From assembly GCF_003044065.1 (NCBI RefSeq), contig NZ_PZJJ01000026.1:1-45313 (forward strand): a DNA stretch of 45,313 bases. Direction: 5' to 3'. Both the position numbers and the translations under genes were made by a program. Origin of the DNA: Alkalicoccus saliphilus (GTDB lineage: Bacteria; Bacillota; Bacilli; Bacillales; Salisediminibacteriaceae). The notes beneath the pieces were generated by a model. It searched no databases and was not told where the DNA came from. It saw nothing but the letters and a program-made list of their open reading frames with translations. Positions within the stretch are counted from its first letter, which is position 1. Each line of letters opens with the position of its first letter. Positions 32,787 to 40,633 of the stretch are shown here, one piece after another.

Positions 32787-34145
32787 TTAAATGACGAATG
32801 TCAGGGCATAGGCGATTAAAATGCTTACCGTCACATAATAAAGGGAAAACGGCAGATTCCAGCCACTGATTTTGTAAGGGGTAATCCCTAATTGATTGGA
32901 AAGCAGCGATACAGACAAGTTAAACGGACTGTAAATCGCTGTAGCCAGGCTCGAAGTGATCAGTACAAGTGTTAAAGAAATAGACCCGATTTCATTCATG
33001 ACCGGCGCAAGTACTTCTCCAAGAAGAGCGATGGATACGAGCGGATGAAACCCTGCAAACGCAGATACGAAAAAATAAAGGCCAATGAGAAAGTAAAGAA
33101 CCAAAATATAATCTGTACTGTTAACGAAAACAAATTCCAGGTAATTCATAAAATTTGAAGCTGACAAAGTTTCTACAAAAAAACCGGCACTTAAAAACAA
33201 AAAGAAAAAATTAGAAAGGCCGAGCGTTCTTGCTTTAAATACGGGAAGGGCTATCGTGAAATACCTCCGGAGACGTTTAATCGAAGCAGCCCACAAAACC
33301 GACACAGGAATAATCGACAAAACAATGGAAAAGAGAAACCCTTTGTTAAAAAGATATTCCAAAAGGGTGGCTGTCAGAACGAGAAGGATAAGCATTCCCA
33401 TCATCTGTGTTATTTTCGAAGCAACTTTCCGAGTCGAATAAGCAGCCTCCGATTCTATTGGAAGTGCCGTTCCCTGATATTTTTTTCGTGCGAACAGCCA
33501 GTCTGAAAGAAACATAAAAAGAACGATAGAAACAATAAAAGGAAAAAGATAGATGTATGTAAACCCGGTCATATCGAGAGAAATAATTACCATGATTTCG
33601 ATCGGACTCCATGCAAGACAGAGAGCGTAACCTCTTAAAATACTCTGGGAATAAAACTTTTGAGCCAGCTTCGTTTTAATACTGGAGAGGGACTGGCGCA
33701 GCGTATTATGAACGAGCGGAATAGTGGCTATATTTAAAAACAATCCTAAAAAATGAGAAATAAGAAAGCTCCGTTTATATAGTTTATTTAAATCTCCCGC
33801 ACCGTGCTGAAGAAGCTTCCGTAAATGAGAATCGTAGTGACCGGTCCGGATAATAGTATTCATAAAAGGAAGAACAAAAAATAAAGATAAAATTCCGATC
33901 ATCGTATCGAAGTGAAAGAAAAAAGTTTCTATTGGAGTACCGTTGTAGAAAAAAAGCAGCATACCACCGGTAAAAAAGAAAATTCCGGATTTTCGATAAA
34001 GCCCACTGGATCTGAAAAAAGCGGTAATCAGTGCTGTAAAAGCCAGGATGCCGATAACGTAGGTTAAAGCTGGAACAGATGCAAATCGATTGACTATGTA
34101 AAGGAGAATAACACTCGAATATAAAAAGATAATCAGATTTTTCAC
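32787..34145 (-). CDS. Polytopic membrane transporter, family unassigned (IT-superfamily-like)
   Basis: A 452-residue protein with roughly 11-13 hydrophobic segments distributed over the whole chain, and no signal peptide or soluble domain. The arrangement, with helices broken by short polar turns such as GFHPLVSIALLGEVLAP and SSLATAIYSPFNLSVSLLS in the second half, suggests an ion-transporter (ArsB/NhaD/DASS-type) or a TRAP-large-subunit-like fold. The first half has a related block, ATIPLVHNTLRQ and LAWSPIEIMVIIS, consistent with inverted repeats. I do not recognise a specific family. It is monocistronic, divergent from the aroQ-like gene, and its 3' end abuts dispersed repeat A. Confidence 0.65.
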   Translation of the reverse strand: MKNLIIFLYSSVILLYIVNRFASVPALTYVIGILAFTALITAFFRSSGLYRKSGIFFFTGGMLLFFYNGTPIETFFFHFDTMIGILSLFFVLPFMNTIIRTGHYDSHLRKLLQHGAGDLNKLYKRSFLISHFLGLFLNIATIPLVHNTLRQSLSSIKTKLAQKFYSQSILRGYALCLAWSPIEIMVIISLDMTGFTYIYLFPFIVSIVLFMFLSDWLFARKKYQGTALPIESEAAYSTRKVASKITQMMGMLILLVLTATLLEYLFNKGFLFSIVLSIIPVSVLWAASIKRLRRYFTIALPVFKARTLGLSNFFFLFLSAGFFVETLSASNFMNYLEFVFVNSTDYILVLYFLIGLYFFVSAFAGFHPLVSIALLGEVLAPVMNEIGSISLTLVLITSSLATAIYSPFNLSVSLLSNQLGITPYKISGWNLPFSLYYVTVSILIAYALTFVI

Positions 34146-34360
34146 GTCGATACAAACTTCCTTCCCATTCCGTTTCGCTGCATTTCAATCAAACTATATC
34201 TTATAAGAAACGTAAGTGTATAACAAACTTCCGGTTTTTTGAGGTGCTGAAGGCTATTTCTGCGTATAAAAAGACAGGAAGCTCTTTTCCAAAGAGCAAA
34301 AGGAAAGTATGATGGGATTATTACATATCCGTTGTATTCGTATAGAAGGAGGTTCGGCTT

Positions 34361-34798
34361 ATGAAGAAAGTATTAATGCTGCACGGAATCAACCACAATA
34401 TGTTTGGTAAGAGAAATCCTGAAGTTTATGGAACGATTACTCTGGAGGAGATTGATCGACAGCTGAAAGGTCTGGGACATGAAATGGAGATTGAAGTCGA
34501 AAGCTTTCAAACAAATTTTGAAGGAGAAATGACGGAACGCATTCACCAGGGGTATAAAGATAATGTAGACGCAGTGATTATTAATGCAGGGGCATGGACC
34601 CACTACAGCTATGGGATACGGGACGCCCTCGACATTTTGGAAGTCCCTTTTATTGAAGTTCATATGTCCAACATCCACGCACGGGATGAATTTCGTCACA
34701 AATCTGTTTTCGCAGACATTGCTCAGGGACAGATCAGCGGGTTCGGAGTGGACAGCTACCTTCTCGCTCTGCGCGCCTGCGCTTCTTTAATCAAATAA
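34361..34798 (+). CDS. aroQ: Type II 3-dehydroquinate dehydratase, variant
   Basis: A 145-residue type II dehydroquinase, which converts 3-dehydroquinate to 3-dehydroshikimate as a dodecamer. Residues matching the catalytic set recalled for the M. tuberculosis enzyme are present: N11, R18, Y23, N75, H81, D88, E99, H101 and R112. The usual N-terminal NGPN motif reads HGIN here, and the usual INPGA(Y)TH reads INAGAWTH. These changes flank the active site and suggest a divergent paralogue, perhaps with another substrate or a catabolic role. AGAAGGAGG lies before the ATG. A shikimate kinase gene follows 152 bp downstream on the same strand. Confidence 0.85.
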   Translation: MKKVLMLHGINHNMFGKRNPEVYGTITLEEIDRQLKGLGHEMEIEVESFQTNFEGEMTERIHQGYKDNVDAVIINAGAWTHYSYGIRDALDILEVPFIEVHMSNIHARDEFRHKSVFADIAQGQISGFGVDSYLLALRACASLIK

Positions 34799-34950
34799 AA
34801 AAGAACACGCGTTTCATGTATCTCCGTTTAAGAGCAGTACGTCTGACCCGCTGAGCCGGTTGATTTTCCAGGAGTGATGATTTAGACTTTAGGCAACTGC
34901 ATTAACGTAATAAAGCGGATGGAAATTATAAGCTGGAAGAGGGACCTCCT

Positions 34951-35496
34951 ATGACAAATCACGTACCACTTCGGGAACAGAACATTATTTTTATCGGTTT
35001 TATGGGTGTCGGAAAAACCACGATCGGACAGAAAGTATCCGAACGGCTGAATCGGACATTCATCGATATTGATGAAGAGATATCAAGGGAATTCGGCATG
35101 TCCATCCCGGAAATCTTTAAAGAATACGGAGAAAAAACATTTCGCGAAAAAGAAAAGGAATATGTGGAGTACTACACCAATCAGAAATTTCAGGTGATTT
35201 CGATGGGGGGAGGGGCTTTTCTGCAGGATGAAATCCGGGATATGTGCCTGAAATCTTCGATCGTGTTTTTTCTGGATATGACGTGGGAGTCCTGGAAAGA
35301 GCGCATCGATATCCTCATCGACAGCCGCCCCGTTCTTCAAAACCGCTCGATGGAAGAAATAGAAGCACTTTTCTATGAACGGAAAGACATTTACAGTGCC
35401 CACCACTTCCGGATGGAAATCGACAGCGGGTCATCAGAAGAAGCGGCTGATAATATAATCGGTTTATTGGAGCTTGAGTGGAACCGAAATGAATAA
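34951..35496 (+). CDS. aroK: Shikimate kinase
   Basis: A 181-residue P-loop kinase that phosphorylates shikimate at the 3-hydroxyl. Walker A is GFMGVGKTT (16-24); shikimate binding uses D41 (DIDEEI), R65 (TFREKE) and the GGG triplet at 86-88 (SMGGGAF). The lid arginine is in SRPVL (R126), and R144 follows in YERKDIY. All expected residues are intact, and length is normal. A purine-rich GGAAGAGGG site precedes the ATG. Its pairing with the variant dehydroquinase, away from the main aro genes, suggests an accessory set; dehydrogenase AroE and transporter genes for quinate or shikimate are not adjacent. Confidence 0.88.
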   Translation: MTNHVPLREQNIIFIGFMGVGKTTIGQKVSERLNRTFIDIDEEISREFGMSIPEIFKEYGEKTFREKEKEYVEYYTNQKFQVISMGGGAFLQDEIRDMCLKSSIVFFLDMTWESWKERIDILIDSRPVLQNRSMEEIEALFYERKDIYSAHHFRMEIDSGSSEEAADNIIGLLELEWNRNE

Positions 35497-35500
35497 CACC

Positions 35501-35543
35501 AAAAGACTGCTTTCATCCGAAACGATGAAAGCAGTCTTTTTTC
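35501..35543. terminator. Terminator after shikimate kinase
   Basis: A 17-bp perfect stem (35501-35517 with 35524-35540) has AAAA and TTTT ends and a 6-base loop. It lies between convergent genes and can act on both. Confidence 0.9.
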
Positions 35544-35556
35544 ATAACAAATCTTT

Positions 35557-36312
35557 TCAGCTTTTCTTTTTATACCAGGAAGCGGCATTATCGTAAAGTA
35601 CTTTGCTGCTGCCTTCGTTTCCGAGAGCTTCGATGATTAATTGTACGTCTTCGTGCTGAAACGGCCGGGGGGCACGGGTGGAAGGCAGATCGCTTCCGAA
35701 CATAAGAGCCTCGGGGTCTGCGTCGTAAAGAGAGATCAGCGCTTTCTTTACGTCCAGGTTTCCTCTCCCGAAACCGGAAGCTTTAACCCGGCCTCCCTGC
35801 TCCACGAAGCGGAGCAGATCGGGAAGGCCCTCCTCTGTCAGACCGAGGTGGTCGATCGATACAGCAGGAAGCCTTCGCAGTACAGGAAGGAGCTCCGGAA
35901 GGTCCACCGCATCTATATAGAGCTCTGCATGCCACCCGGCTGTGTCATAAACGTGAAGTGCCGTATCCTCCATCTGCTCGAGCATTTTTCGTCCCCCGCG
36001 TTTAATATTAAAGCGGACGGCCCGTACTCCCGCCTTGTGCAGGCGGAGAATTTCTTCGGAAGGCGTTTCAGGAGGCAGCTGCGTGACACCGGAAAATCCT
36101 GGTCCGAGCGAAGCAAGAGCGTCGGTTAAATACGACTGATCATACCCCTGGAAGGAGCCGGAAACGACCGCACCGCCCGCCACGTGGTACGCTTTCATAT
36201 CGAGTAAATAATCATTCACTGTATACGGTTCAGGAAGATACCCCTCATTTTGTATGAGCGGGTACGCCGGGTCAATAATGTGAAGGTGGGCATCGAACAG
36301 TTTCGGTTTCAT
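35557..36312 (-). CDS. Amidohydrolase-family metal-dependent hydrolase (LigI-like lactonase)
   Basis: A 251-residue TIM-barrel hydrolase of the amidohydrolase-2 type. The HxH motif is DAHLHI (H9, H11), with H128 in GWHAELY, H155 in SIDHLG and D208 in MFGSDLPST. The pattern resembles 2-pyrone-4,6-dicarboxylate lactonase and related L-fuconolactonase/lactonase proteins, so hydrolysis of a lactone of a sugar acid or aromatic-derived acid is likely. The family is broad and the substrate is open. The start ATG has AGGAGAG upstream. It is read from 36312 with the PAS-STAS gene 33 bp upstream on the same strand, so they may be co-transcribed. Confidence 0.8.
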   Translation of the reverse strand: MKPKLFDAHLHIIDPAYPLIQNEGYLPEPYTVNDYLLDMKAYHVAGGAVVSGSFQGYDQSYLTDALASLGPGFSGVTQLPPETPSEEILRLHKAGVRAVRFNIKRGGRKMLEQMEDTALHVYDTAGWHAELYIDAVDLPELLPVLRRLPAVSIDHLGLTEEGLPDLLRFVEQGGRVKASGFGRGNLDVKKALISLYDADPEALMFGSDLPSTRAPRPFQHEDVQLIIEALGNEGSSKVLYDNAASWYKKKS

Positions 36313-36345
36313 CGGATCCTCTCCTGAATAAAAAACAGCCGGAAT

Positions 36346-37116
36346 TTATTTTTCGTCTTCCGCCTGCTTTTTCATGATGTACTGCAGTCCCTGATAGGCA
36401 GAGCTGAACGTCCGGATTTCGGGGTCAAAATCCCGCATTGTCATAGCAAGCGACGGTTTAATACCGACAAGGACGCATTCCGTGCCGACCAGCTTCAGGC
36501 AGTCAACAAGCTGCTGAATGTTCCAGCGGATTGTTTCATCAAACTCCCTAATACCGTTCATTGCAATGAGTACGTATTCCAAGTTATTCTCCGTGCACTC
36601 ACGGAGAACAGAAGCGGTCATTCTGCTGCCCCGTTCTTCCGTAAACTCCCCGACGAGCGGCAGAGAAATGGTTTTATCCCAAATCGACATCATTGGTACA
36701 GACATTTCTTCAATCATTGCTTCTTTCCGTTTTTCTTCTTCGGCTTTTGTTGTGACATCCTGAAGCATGACGATGTAGCCTTCAATCTTCCCACCGGTTT
36801 CCTTGATCGGCGTGATCACGATATCTGCGATAAAAAGTTCCCGGATATTTATGCGGGCACGATGCTCGCTTGTTAATGATTCCATGATTTCTTCCTGGCG
36901 GGGAGGATTTTTATGGAAGGCGTTCATATTCATCCCGATCATTTCATTAACGTCGGTGATGTTGTAGAGGGGGGCAATATTTGAAAACAGCCTGGAAGCA
37001 TTGGAATTCATCCACGTAATGGTATAATCCGTATCTGCGATAAGTACGTTTTCACCAATACTGTCCAGGGCGTGCAGTAAAGAAATATTATCTGGAAGTG
37101 TACCAAGCGAAGCCAA
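36346..37116 (-). CDS. PAS-STAS protein (RsbR/stressosome-like)
   Basis: A 256-residue protein with an N-terminal PAS domain (about 14-128: LHALDSIGENVLIADTDYTITWMNSNASRLF, ending YIVMLQDVTTKAEEE), a linker helix, and a C-terminal STAS domain (about 138-250). The join EEMSVPMMSIWDKTISLPLVGEF is the RsbR hallmark. RsbR-like proteins form the stressosome with RsbS and RsbT; the PAS here replaces the globin-like sensor of RsbRA. In the STAS domain the usual DITGxxxxDT reads AMNGIREFDET, so the Thr that is phosphorylated in RsbRA (T205 as I recall) is aligned with Glu. The start appears to be TTG with GAGGG six bases upstream. No other stressosome gene is nearby. Confidence 0.82.
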   Translation of the reverse strand: MASLGTLPDNISLLHALDSIGENVLIADTDYTITWMNSNASRLFSNIAPLYNITDVNEMIGMNMNAFHKNPPRQEEIMESLTSEHRARINIRELFIADIVITPIKETGGKIEGYIVMLQDVTTKAEEEKRKEAMIEEMSVPMMSIWDKTISLPLVGEFTEERGSRMTASVLRECTENNLEYVLIAMNGIREFDETIRWNIQQLVDCLKLVGTECVLVGIKPSLAMTMRDFDPEIRTFSSAYQGLQYIMKKQAEDEK

Positions 37117-37249
37117 TGTCAGCCCTCATTTCTGTTTAGATTCGTTTTTTATTATAGCACACGAAGTTATCAGGAGGAGGAAAATTGGCATAGTATGGAA
37201 GGAGAAAATAAGGTCCTCCTGAACTTCTGTATTTAAGAACAAACCGCCA

Positions 37250-37278
37250 TTGATATTTATACATTATATTGGTATATT
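37250..37278 (+). promoter_or_regulatory. Predicted promoter of the YjiH-like gene
   Basis: TTGATA at 37250-37255 and TATATT at 37273-37278 are separated by 17 bp. Transcription would start near 37285, with a CGGAGG site before the ATG at 37311. Confidence 0.6.
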
Positions 37279-37310
37279 TATAAATATTCTTATTACAGCG
37301 GAGGTTTCTT

Positions 37311-38657
37311 ATGACTGAGCCAGCACAAAAAACATCGAGCATGCGTTTTCTTATTCCTTCTTTATTCGGCATTTTATTATTTCTAGTTCCTGTACCGTTC
37401 GACGGAAGTATTACTATAGGTGTAGGTATATTGGCCGAATCTTTACAAACGAATTTCGGTCCGCAGATCCCGGCGTTCATGACCGGGGTCATTATTCTTT
37501 CGGCGCTTGGGGCGATCATTGCAAGAACAGCCCAGCCGGAATGGATTTTAAAAAGTGATACACTCCGGGGGCTCTTTGATATTTCTGCCGCCTGGATGAT
37601 CGTCCGGGTCATTGGAGCTGTTTTTGCTGTAATGGTCCTGATGGAGATCGGACCGGGATTTATTACGGCTGAATTTACCGGGGGGACGGTATTGTACGAC
37701 CTCGTACCTGTTCTGATGGCATGGTTTTTATTTGCGGCGCTTTTCATGCCCTTTTTGTTATCTTTCGGCCTGATGGATTTTATCGGAACGATTCTACGTA
37801 AGATTATGCAGCCGGTTTTCCGGTTGCCCGGACGTTCTGCGATCGATGCGACAGCTTCCTGGATGGGAGCGGGGCCTGTTGGTGTACTTATCACTACCCA
37901 GCAGTTTGAGCAGGGGTATTATACGAAGCGGGAGTCCTCCGTTATTGCAACGAATTTCTCAATTGCCTCGATTGCTTTCAGTCTCGTTATCATCAGCTTT
38001 ATCGGTCTGGAAGCGTATTTTGTTCCTTTCTATTTAACAGTCACCCTTGCTGTTGTGGTAGCTGCGATTATTATGCCGCGTATTCCACCTTTATCACTGA
38101 AAAAGGACGAATACCATGAACCAGTTGGAAAGCAGATTGTGGAAGCTGTACCTGAAAATGAATCGACGCTCTCTTTCGGTCTGAAAGTGGCGGTGGCTAA
38201 AGCGAACAGCGTCAAAAGTATCGGGAGCGTCGTGAAAAAAGGGTTCGTAAACGTGATGGATATGTGGCTCGGCCTTATCCCTATTGTCATGACGCTGGGG
38301 ACGATTGCACTGATTCTCGCTGAATTCACACCGATTTTTGTGTGGCTTTCTGCCCCGTTTGTACCTGTTCTGCAGCTGTTGAACATACCGGAAGCAGCAG
38401 AAGCCGCTCCGGCAATGATTGTCGGATTTGCGGATATGTTCCTGCCGGCCGTTATCGGAAGCGGTATTGAAAGTGAGCTGACGCGGTTTGTTATTGCCGG
38501 CGTGTCGATCACACAGCTTGTGTATATGTCGGAAATCGGAGTGCTTATTCTCCGTTCACGCATCCCGCTCAGCTTCTGGGAGCTTGCGGTGATTTTCCTT
38601 CAGCGTACCATTATTACGCTGCCGATTATCGCCGGTGTGGCTCACCTGATTTTCTAG
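37311..38657 (+). CDS. YjiH-family membrane protein with nucleoside-recognition (Gate) domains
   Basis: A 448-residue polytopic protein with about 10-11 hydrophobic segments. The repeats with DATASWMGAGPVGVLITTQQFEQGYYTKRESSVIATNFSI (around 182-222) and EAAPAMIVGFADMFLPAVIGSGIESELTRFVIAGVSITQLVYMSEIG (around 361-408) have the Gate-domain pattern, and overall sequence resembles bacterial YjiH. Function of YjiH is unknown; a transporter role is assumed. It has its own promoter and CGGAGG site and is divergent from the PAS-STAS gene. A dispersed repeat follows. Confidence 0.85.
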   Translation: MTEPAQKTSSMRFLIPSLFGILLFLVPVPFDGSITIGVGILAESLQTNFGPQIPAFMTGVIILSALGAIIARTAQPEWILKSDTLRGLFDISAAWMIVRVIGAVFAVMVLMEIGPGFITAEFTGGTVLYDLVPVLMAWFLFAALFMPFLLSFGLMDFIGTILRKIMQPVFRLPGRSAIDATASWMGAGPVGVLITTQQFEQGYYTKRESSVIATNFSIASIAFSLVIISFIGLEAYFVPFYLTVTLAVVVAAIIMPRIPPLSLKKDEYHEPVGKQIVEAVPENESTLSFGLKVAVAKANSVKSIGSVVKKGFVNVMDMWLGLIPIVMTLGTIALILAEFTPIFVWLSAPFVPVLQLLNIPEAAEAAPAMIVGFADMFLPAVIGSGIESELTRFVIAGVSITQLVYMSEIGVLILRSRIPLSFWELAVIFLQRTIITLPIIAGVAHLIF

Positions 38658-38747
38658 CAGCCGGATTCCTGCTAAGATAGAAGCAGCAGAAAAGTTTCTT
38701 TTACTCCACAGCGCAAAGGATGGAGTGCAGCTTCTGCCTTCATAACA

Positions 38748-39063
38748 TTTTGGCTCTGTTAAAGCTCCGGATGGTTTGTGAAGGTTGCCTGCGGCTGTCC
38801 TTTTCGTCCGGGAGGATCTTCGCGCTTCCGCAGGCGTCTCGAAAAATCGCCTGGGCCTTGGTTTTATAAAAAATAAGAGCAGCGTCTATGAAAGCAGAAC
38901 TTTTCTTTTTCTATGAAAAAACGAAGCGGAAACCGGCGGACGCCTGTGGAAGAAGGAGATTGGAAGATCCCGCAGGGCGCAGCCTGAGGAAGCTGAGAAT
39001 CTCCTCCACGGCAAGCCTGCCGGTTGGAAGTGAAGTTTGTTTCCAGCCGTCAACAGCGAACTT
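38748..39063 (+). repeat. Dispersed repeat, copy B (316 bp)
   Basis: The copy is in the same orientation as copy A at 32288-32748. It contains GTCCGGGAGGATCTTCGCG and GCTTCCGCAGGCG near its 5' third, and the hairpin GTGGAAGAAGGAGATT...AATCTCCTCCAC in its 3' half, with a GCAGGGCGCAGCCT insert absent from copy A. It ends about 50 bp before the aminotransferase start, so it lies in that gene's leader or promoter region. It fills most of the 456-bp gap 38658-39113. Confidence 0.8.
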
Positions 39064-39113
39064 TATCTAGCTATATTTTAAATAAACAACTAAGAGAAAG
39101 GAGGCTGTTTTCA

Positions 39114-40400
39114 ATGGCTTCAGACGTACAGTCACTGATGAAACGAATGGGGGACCGGCTGGCACCCAGCATGGCAAAGGATCATCCGAATCTTCCGGTG
39201 ATTAAAGAAGAAGGCTGCTATTATTACGGAGCAGACGGCAAAACATACCTCGACTTTACTTCCGGCATTGCGGTGACAAACACCGGACACCGGCATCCAA
39301 AAGTAGTGAAAGCGGTGAAAGAGGGGGCAGATCTGCTCACCCACGGCCCTTCCGGCGTTATTATGTACGAATCCATTCTGAACCTGGCCGATAAACTGGC
39401 TGAAATTATGCCCGGGGACATCGACTGCTTCTTTTTCGGCAACAGCGGAACGGAAGCGGTGGAAGGAGCATTGAAGCTCGCAAAACACGTGACGAAACGT
39501 CCGGCAGTAGTTTCCTTTACCGGAGGTTTTCACGGCCGCACGTATGGATCGATGGGCGTCAGTACGTCCAAAAGCAAGTACAGAAAGTACCAGCAGCCAC
39601 AGCTGAACGCCTTTCAGCTTCCGTACGCGGATCCATCACTTTCGGCGGAGGAAAATGTGAAAGCACTGGAAAAAGCAGCAGAAACGTTGTTTGATCATCA
39701 AGTAACACCGGAGGAGACGGCCTGCATGATCGTAGAGCCGATACTCGGGGAAGGCGGATATATCGTTCCACCTGCGGAATGGCTTCAAAAAATCCGGGAA
39801 ATCTGCAGCAGACACGGAATTCTTCTGATTTTTGATGAAGTACAGACCGGATTCGGCCGTACGGGACACTGGTTCGCTTCCCAGGCATTCGATGTGGAAC
39901 CGGATATTATTGCGGCAGCCAAGGGCATTGCGTCCGGCATGCCGATCGGTGTGACAGCTGCTTCGAAGGAACTGATGCACCAGTGGCCGCTCGGTTCGCA
40001 CGCCACGACGTTCGGCGGCAATCCAATTGCCTGCGAAGCAGGGATCGCTACAATTGAAGTGCTGGAAGAAGAAAATCTGCTGGAAAATGCCCAAAAGATG
40101 GGAAAGTACGCTGCTGAACAGCTGGAACAGCTGAAAAAAAGCCATCCGACGCTCGGTACGATCCGCGGCACAGGACTGATGATCGGTATCGAGATTATCA
40201 ACCCGGAAACAAACAAAGCTGACGGCGGCGGACTGATGGAAGTGCTGGACCTTGCACTGGAAGAGGGCGTATTGTTTTACTTCTGCGGTAACAAAACGGA
40301 AGTGATGCGCATGATTCCACCGCTCATTGTGACAAAGGAGCAGATTGACGAAGGGCTGGAAAAACTGGACCGGGCCCTGACCCGTTTTGAAGAGAGCTAG
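39114..40400 (+). CDS. Class III PLP-dependent aminotransferase (GabT-like)
   Basis: A 428-residue fold-type I omega-aminotransferase. The phosphate-binding SGTEAVEGA begins at 111, the ring-stacking aromatic region is FTGGFHGRT (135-143), the PLP-N1 aspartate is D241 ([13 protein letters not shown]), and the PLP lysine is K270 ([11 protein letters not shown]). The family includes 4-aminobutyrate, 5-aminovalerate and acetylornithine aminotransferases; [15 protein letters not shown] fits the GABA type. A 30-codon in-frame extension upstream lies mostly in dispersed repeat B, and AAAGGAGG sits before the ATG at 39114, so that start is used. There is no adjacent succinate-semialdehyde dehydrogenase or gabR gene. 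Confidence 0.9.
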   Translation: MASDVQSLMKRMGDRLAPSMAKDHPNLPVIKEEGCYYYGADGKTYLDFTSGIAVTNTGHRHPKVVKAVKEGADLLTHGPSGVIMYESILNLADKLAEIMPGDIDCFFFGNSGTEAVEGALKLAKHVTKRPAVVSFTGGFHGRTYGSMGVSTSKSKYRKYQQPQLNAFQLPYADPSLSAEENVKALEKAAETLFDHQVTPEETACMIVEPILGEGGYIVPPAEWLQKIREICSRHGILLIFDEVQTGFGRTGHWFASQAFDVEPDIIAAAKGIASGMPIGVTAASKELMHQWPLGSHATTFGGNPIACEAGIATIEVLEEENLLENAQKMGKYAAEQLEQLKKSHPTLGTIRGTGLMIGIEIINPETNKADGGGLMEVLDLALEEGVLFYFCGNKTEVMRMIPPLIVTKEQIDEGLEKLDRALTRFEES

Positions 40401-40450
40401 AAAGAAGACATTTTTCTTCTATGTTTGAACTTTTTTTGCATATTCAGGAG

Positions 40451-40486
40451 AACGGCCACGACAGCTTATTGTCATGGCCGTTTTTT
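40451..40486 (+). terminator. Terminator after aminotransferase
   Basis: A 13-bp stem with one mismatch (40451-40463 with 40470-40482) is followed by TTTTTT. Confidence 0.85.
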
Positions 40487-40490
40487 ATGC

Positions 40491-40531
40491 TGTAAAAGCG
40501 AAGTTTGTTTCGCAGCCAGCAGCGGACACGG
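40491..40531 (+). repeat. Fragment of the dispersed repeat (3' end)
   Basis: The segment GCGAAGTTTGTTTCGCAGCC and the following AGCAGCGGAC resemble the last 40 bp of copy B (39027-39063, GAAGTTTGTTTCCAGCCGTC). It looks like a degenerate terminal fragment of the same family. Confidence 0.45.
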
Positions 40532-40633
40532 GTTTTAAAAATTACAGTTGAAAAAAGATCCCTGTGTACCTTTGGAAACAGCTCCGTTATGATGGAGAGA
40601 GAAGCACCTACTCTGAAATAAAGGATGATTCGT

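Noticed and set aside
37136-37894. 252-codon minus-strand ORF overlapping the YjiH-like gene
   Set aside because: It overlaps the opposing gene and its promoter; the composition is Ile/Pro/Ser-rich with no recognisable motif.
39024-39113. 30-codon N-terminal extension of the aminotransferase
   Set aside because: Most of it is repeat-derived sequence and the AAAGGAGG site sits before the internal ATG at 39114, which also matches the family start.
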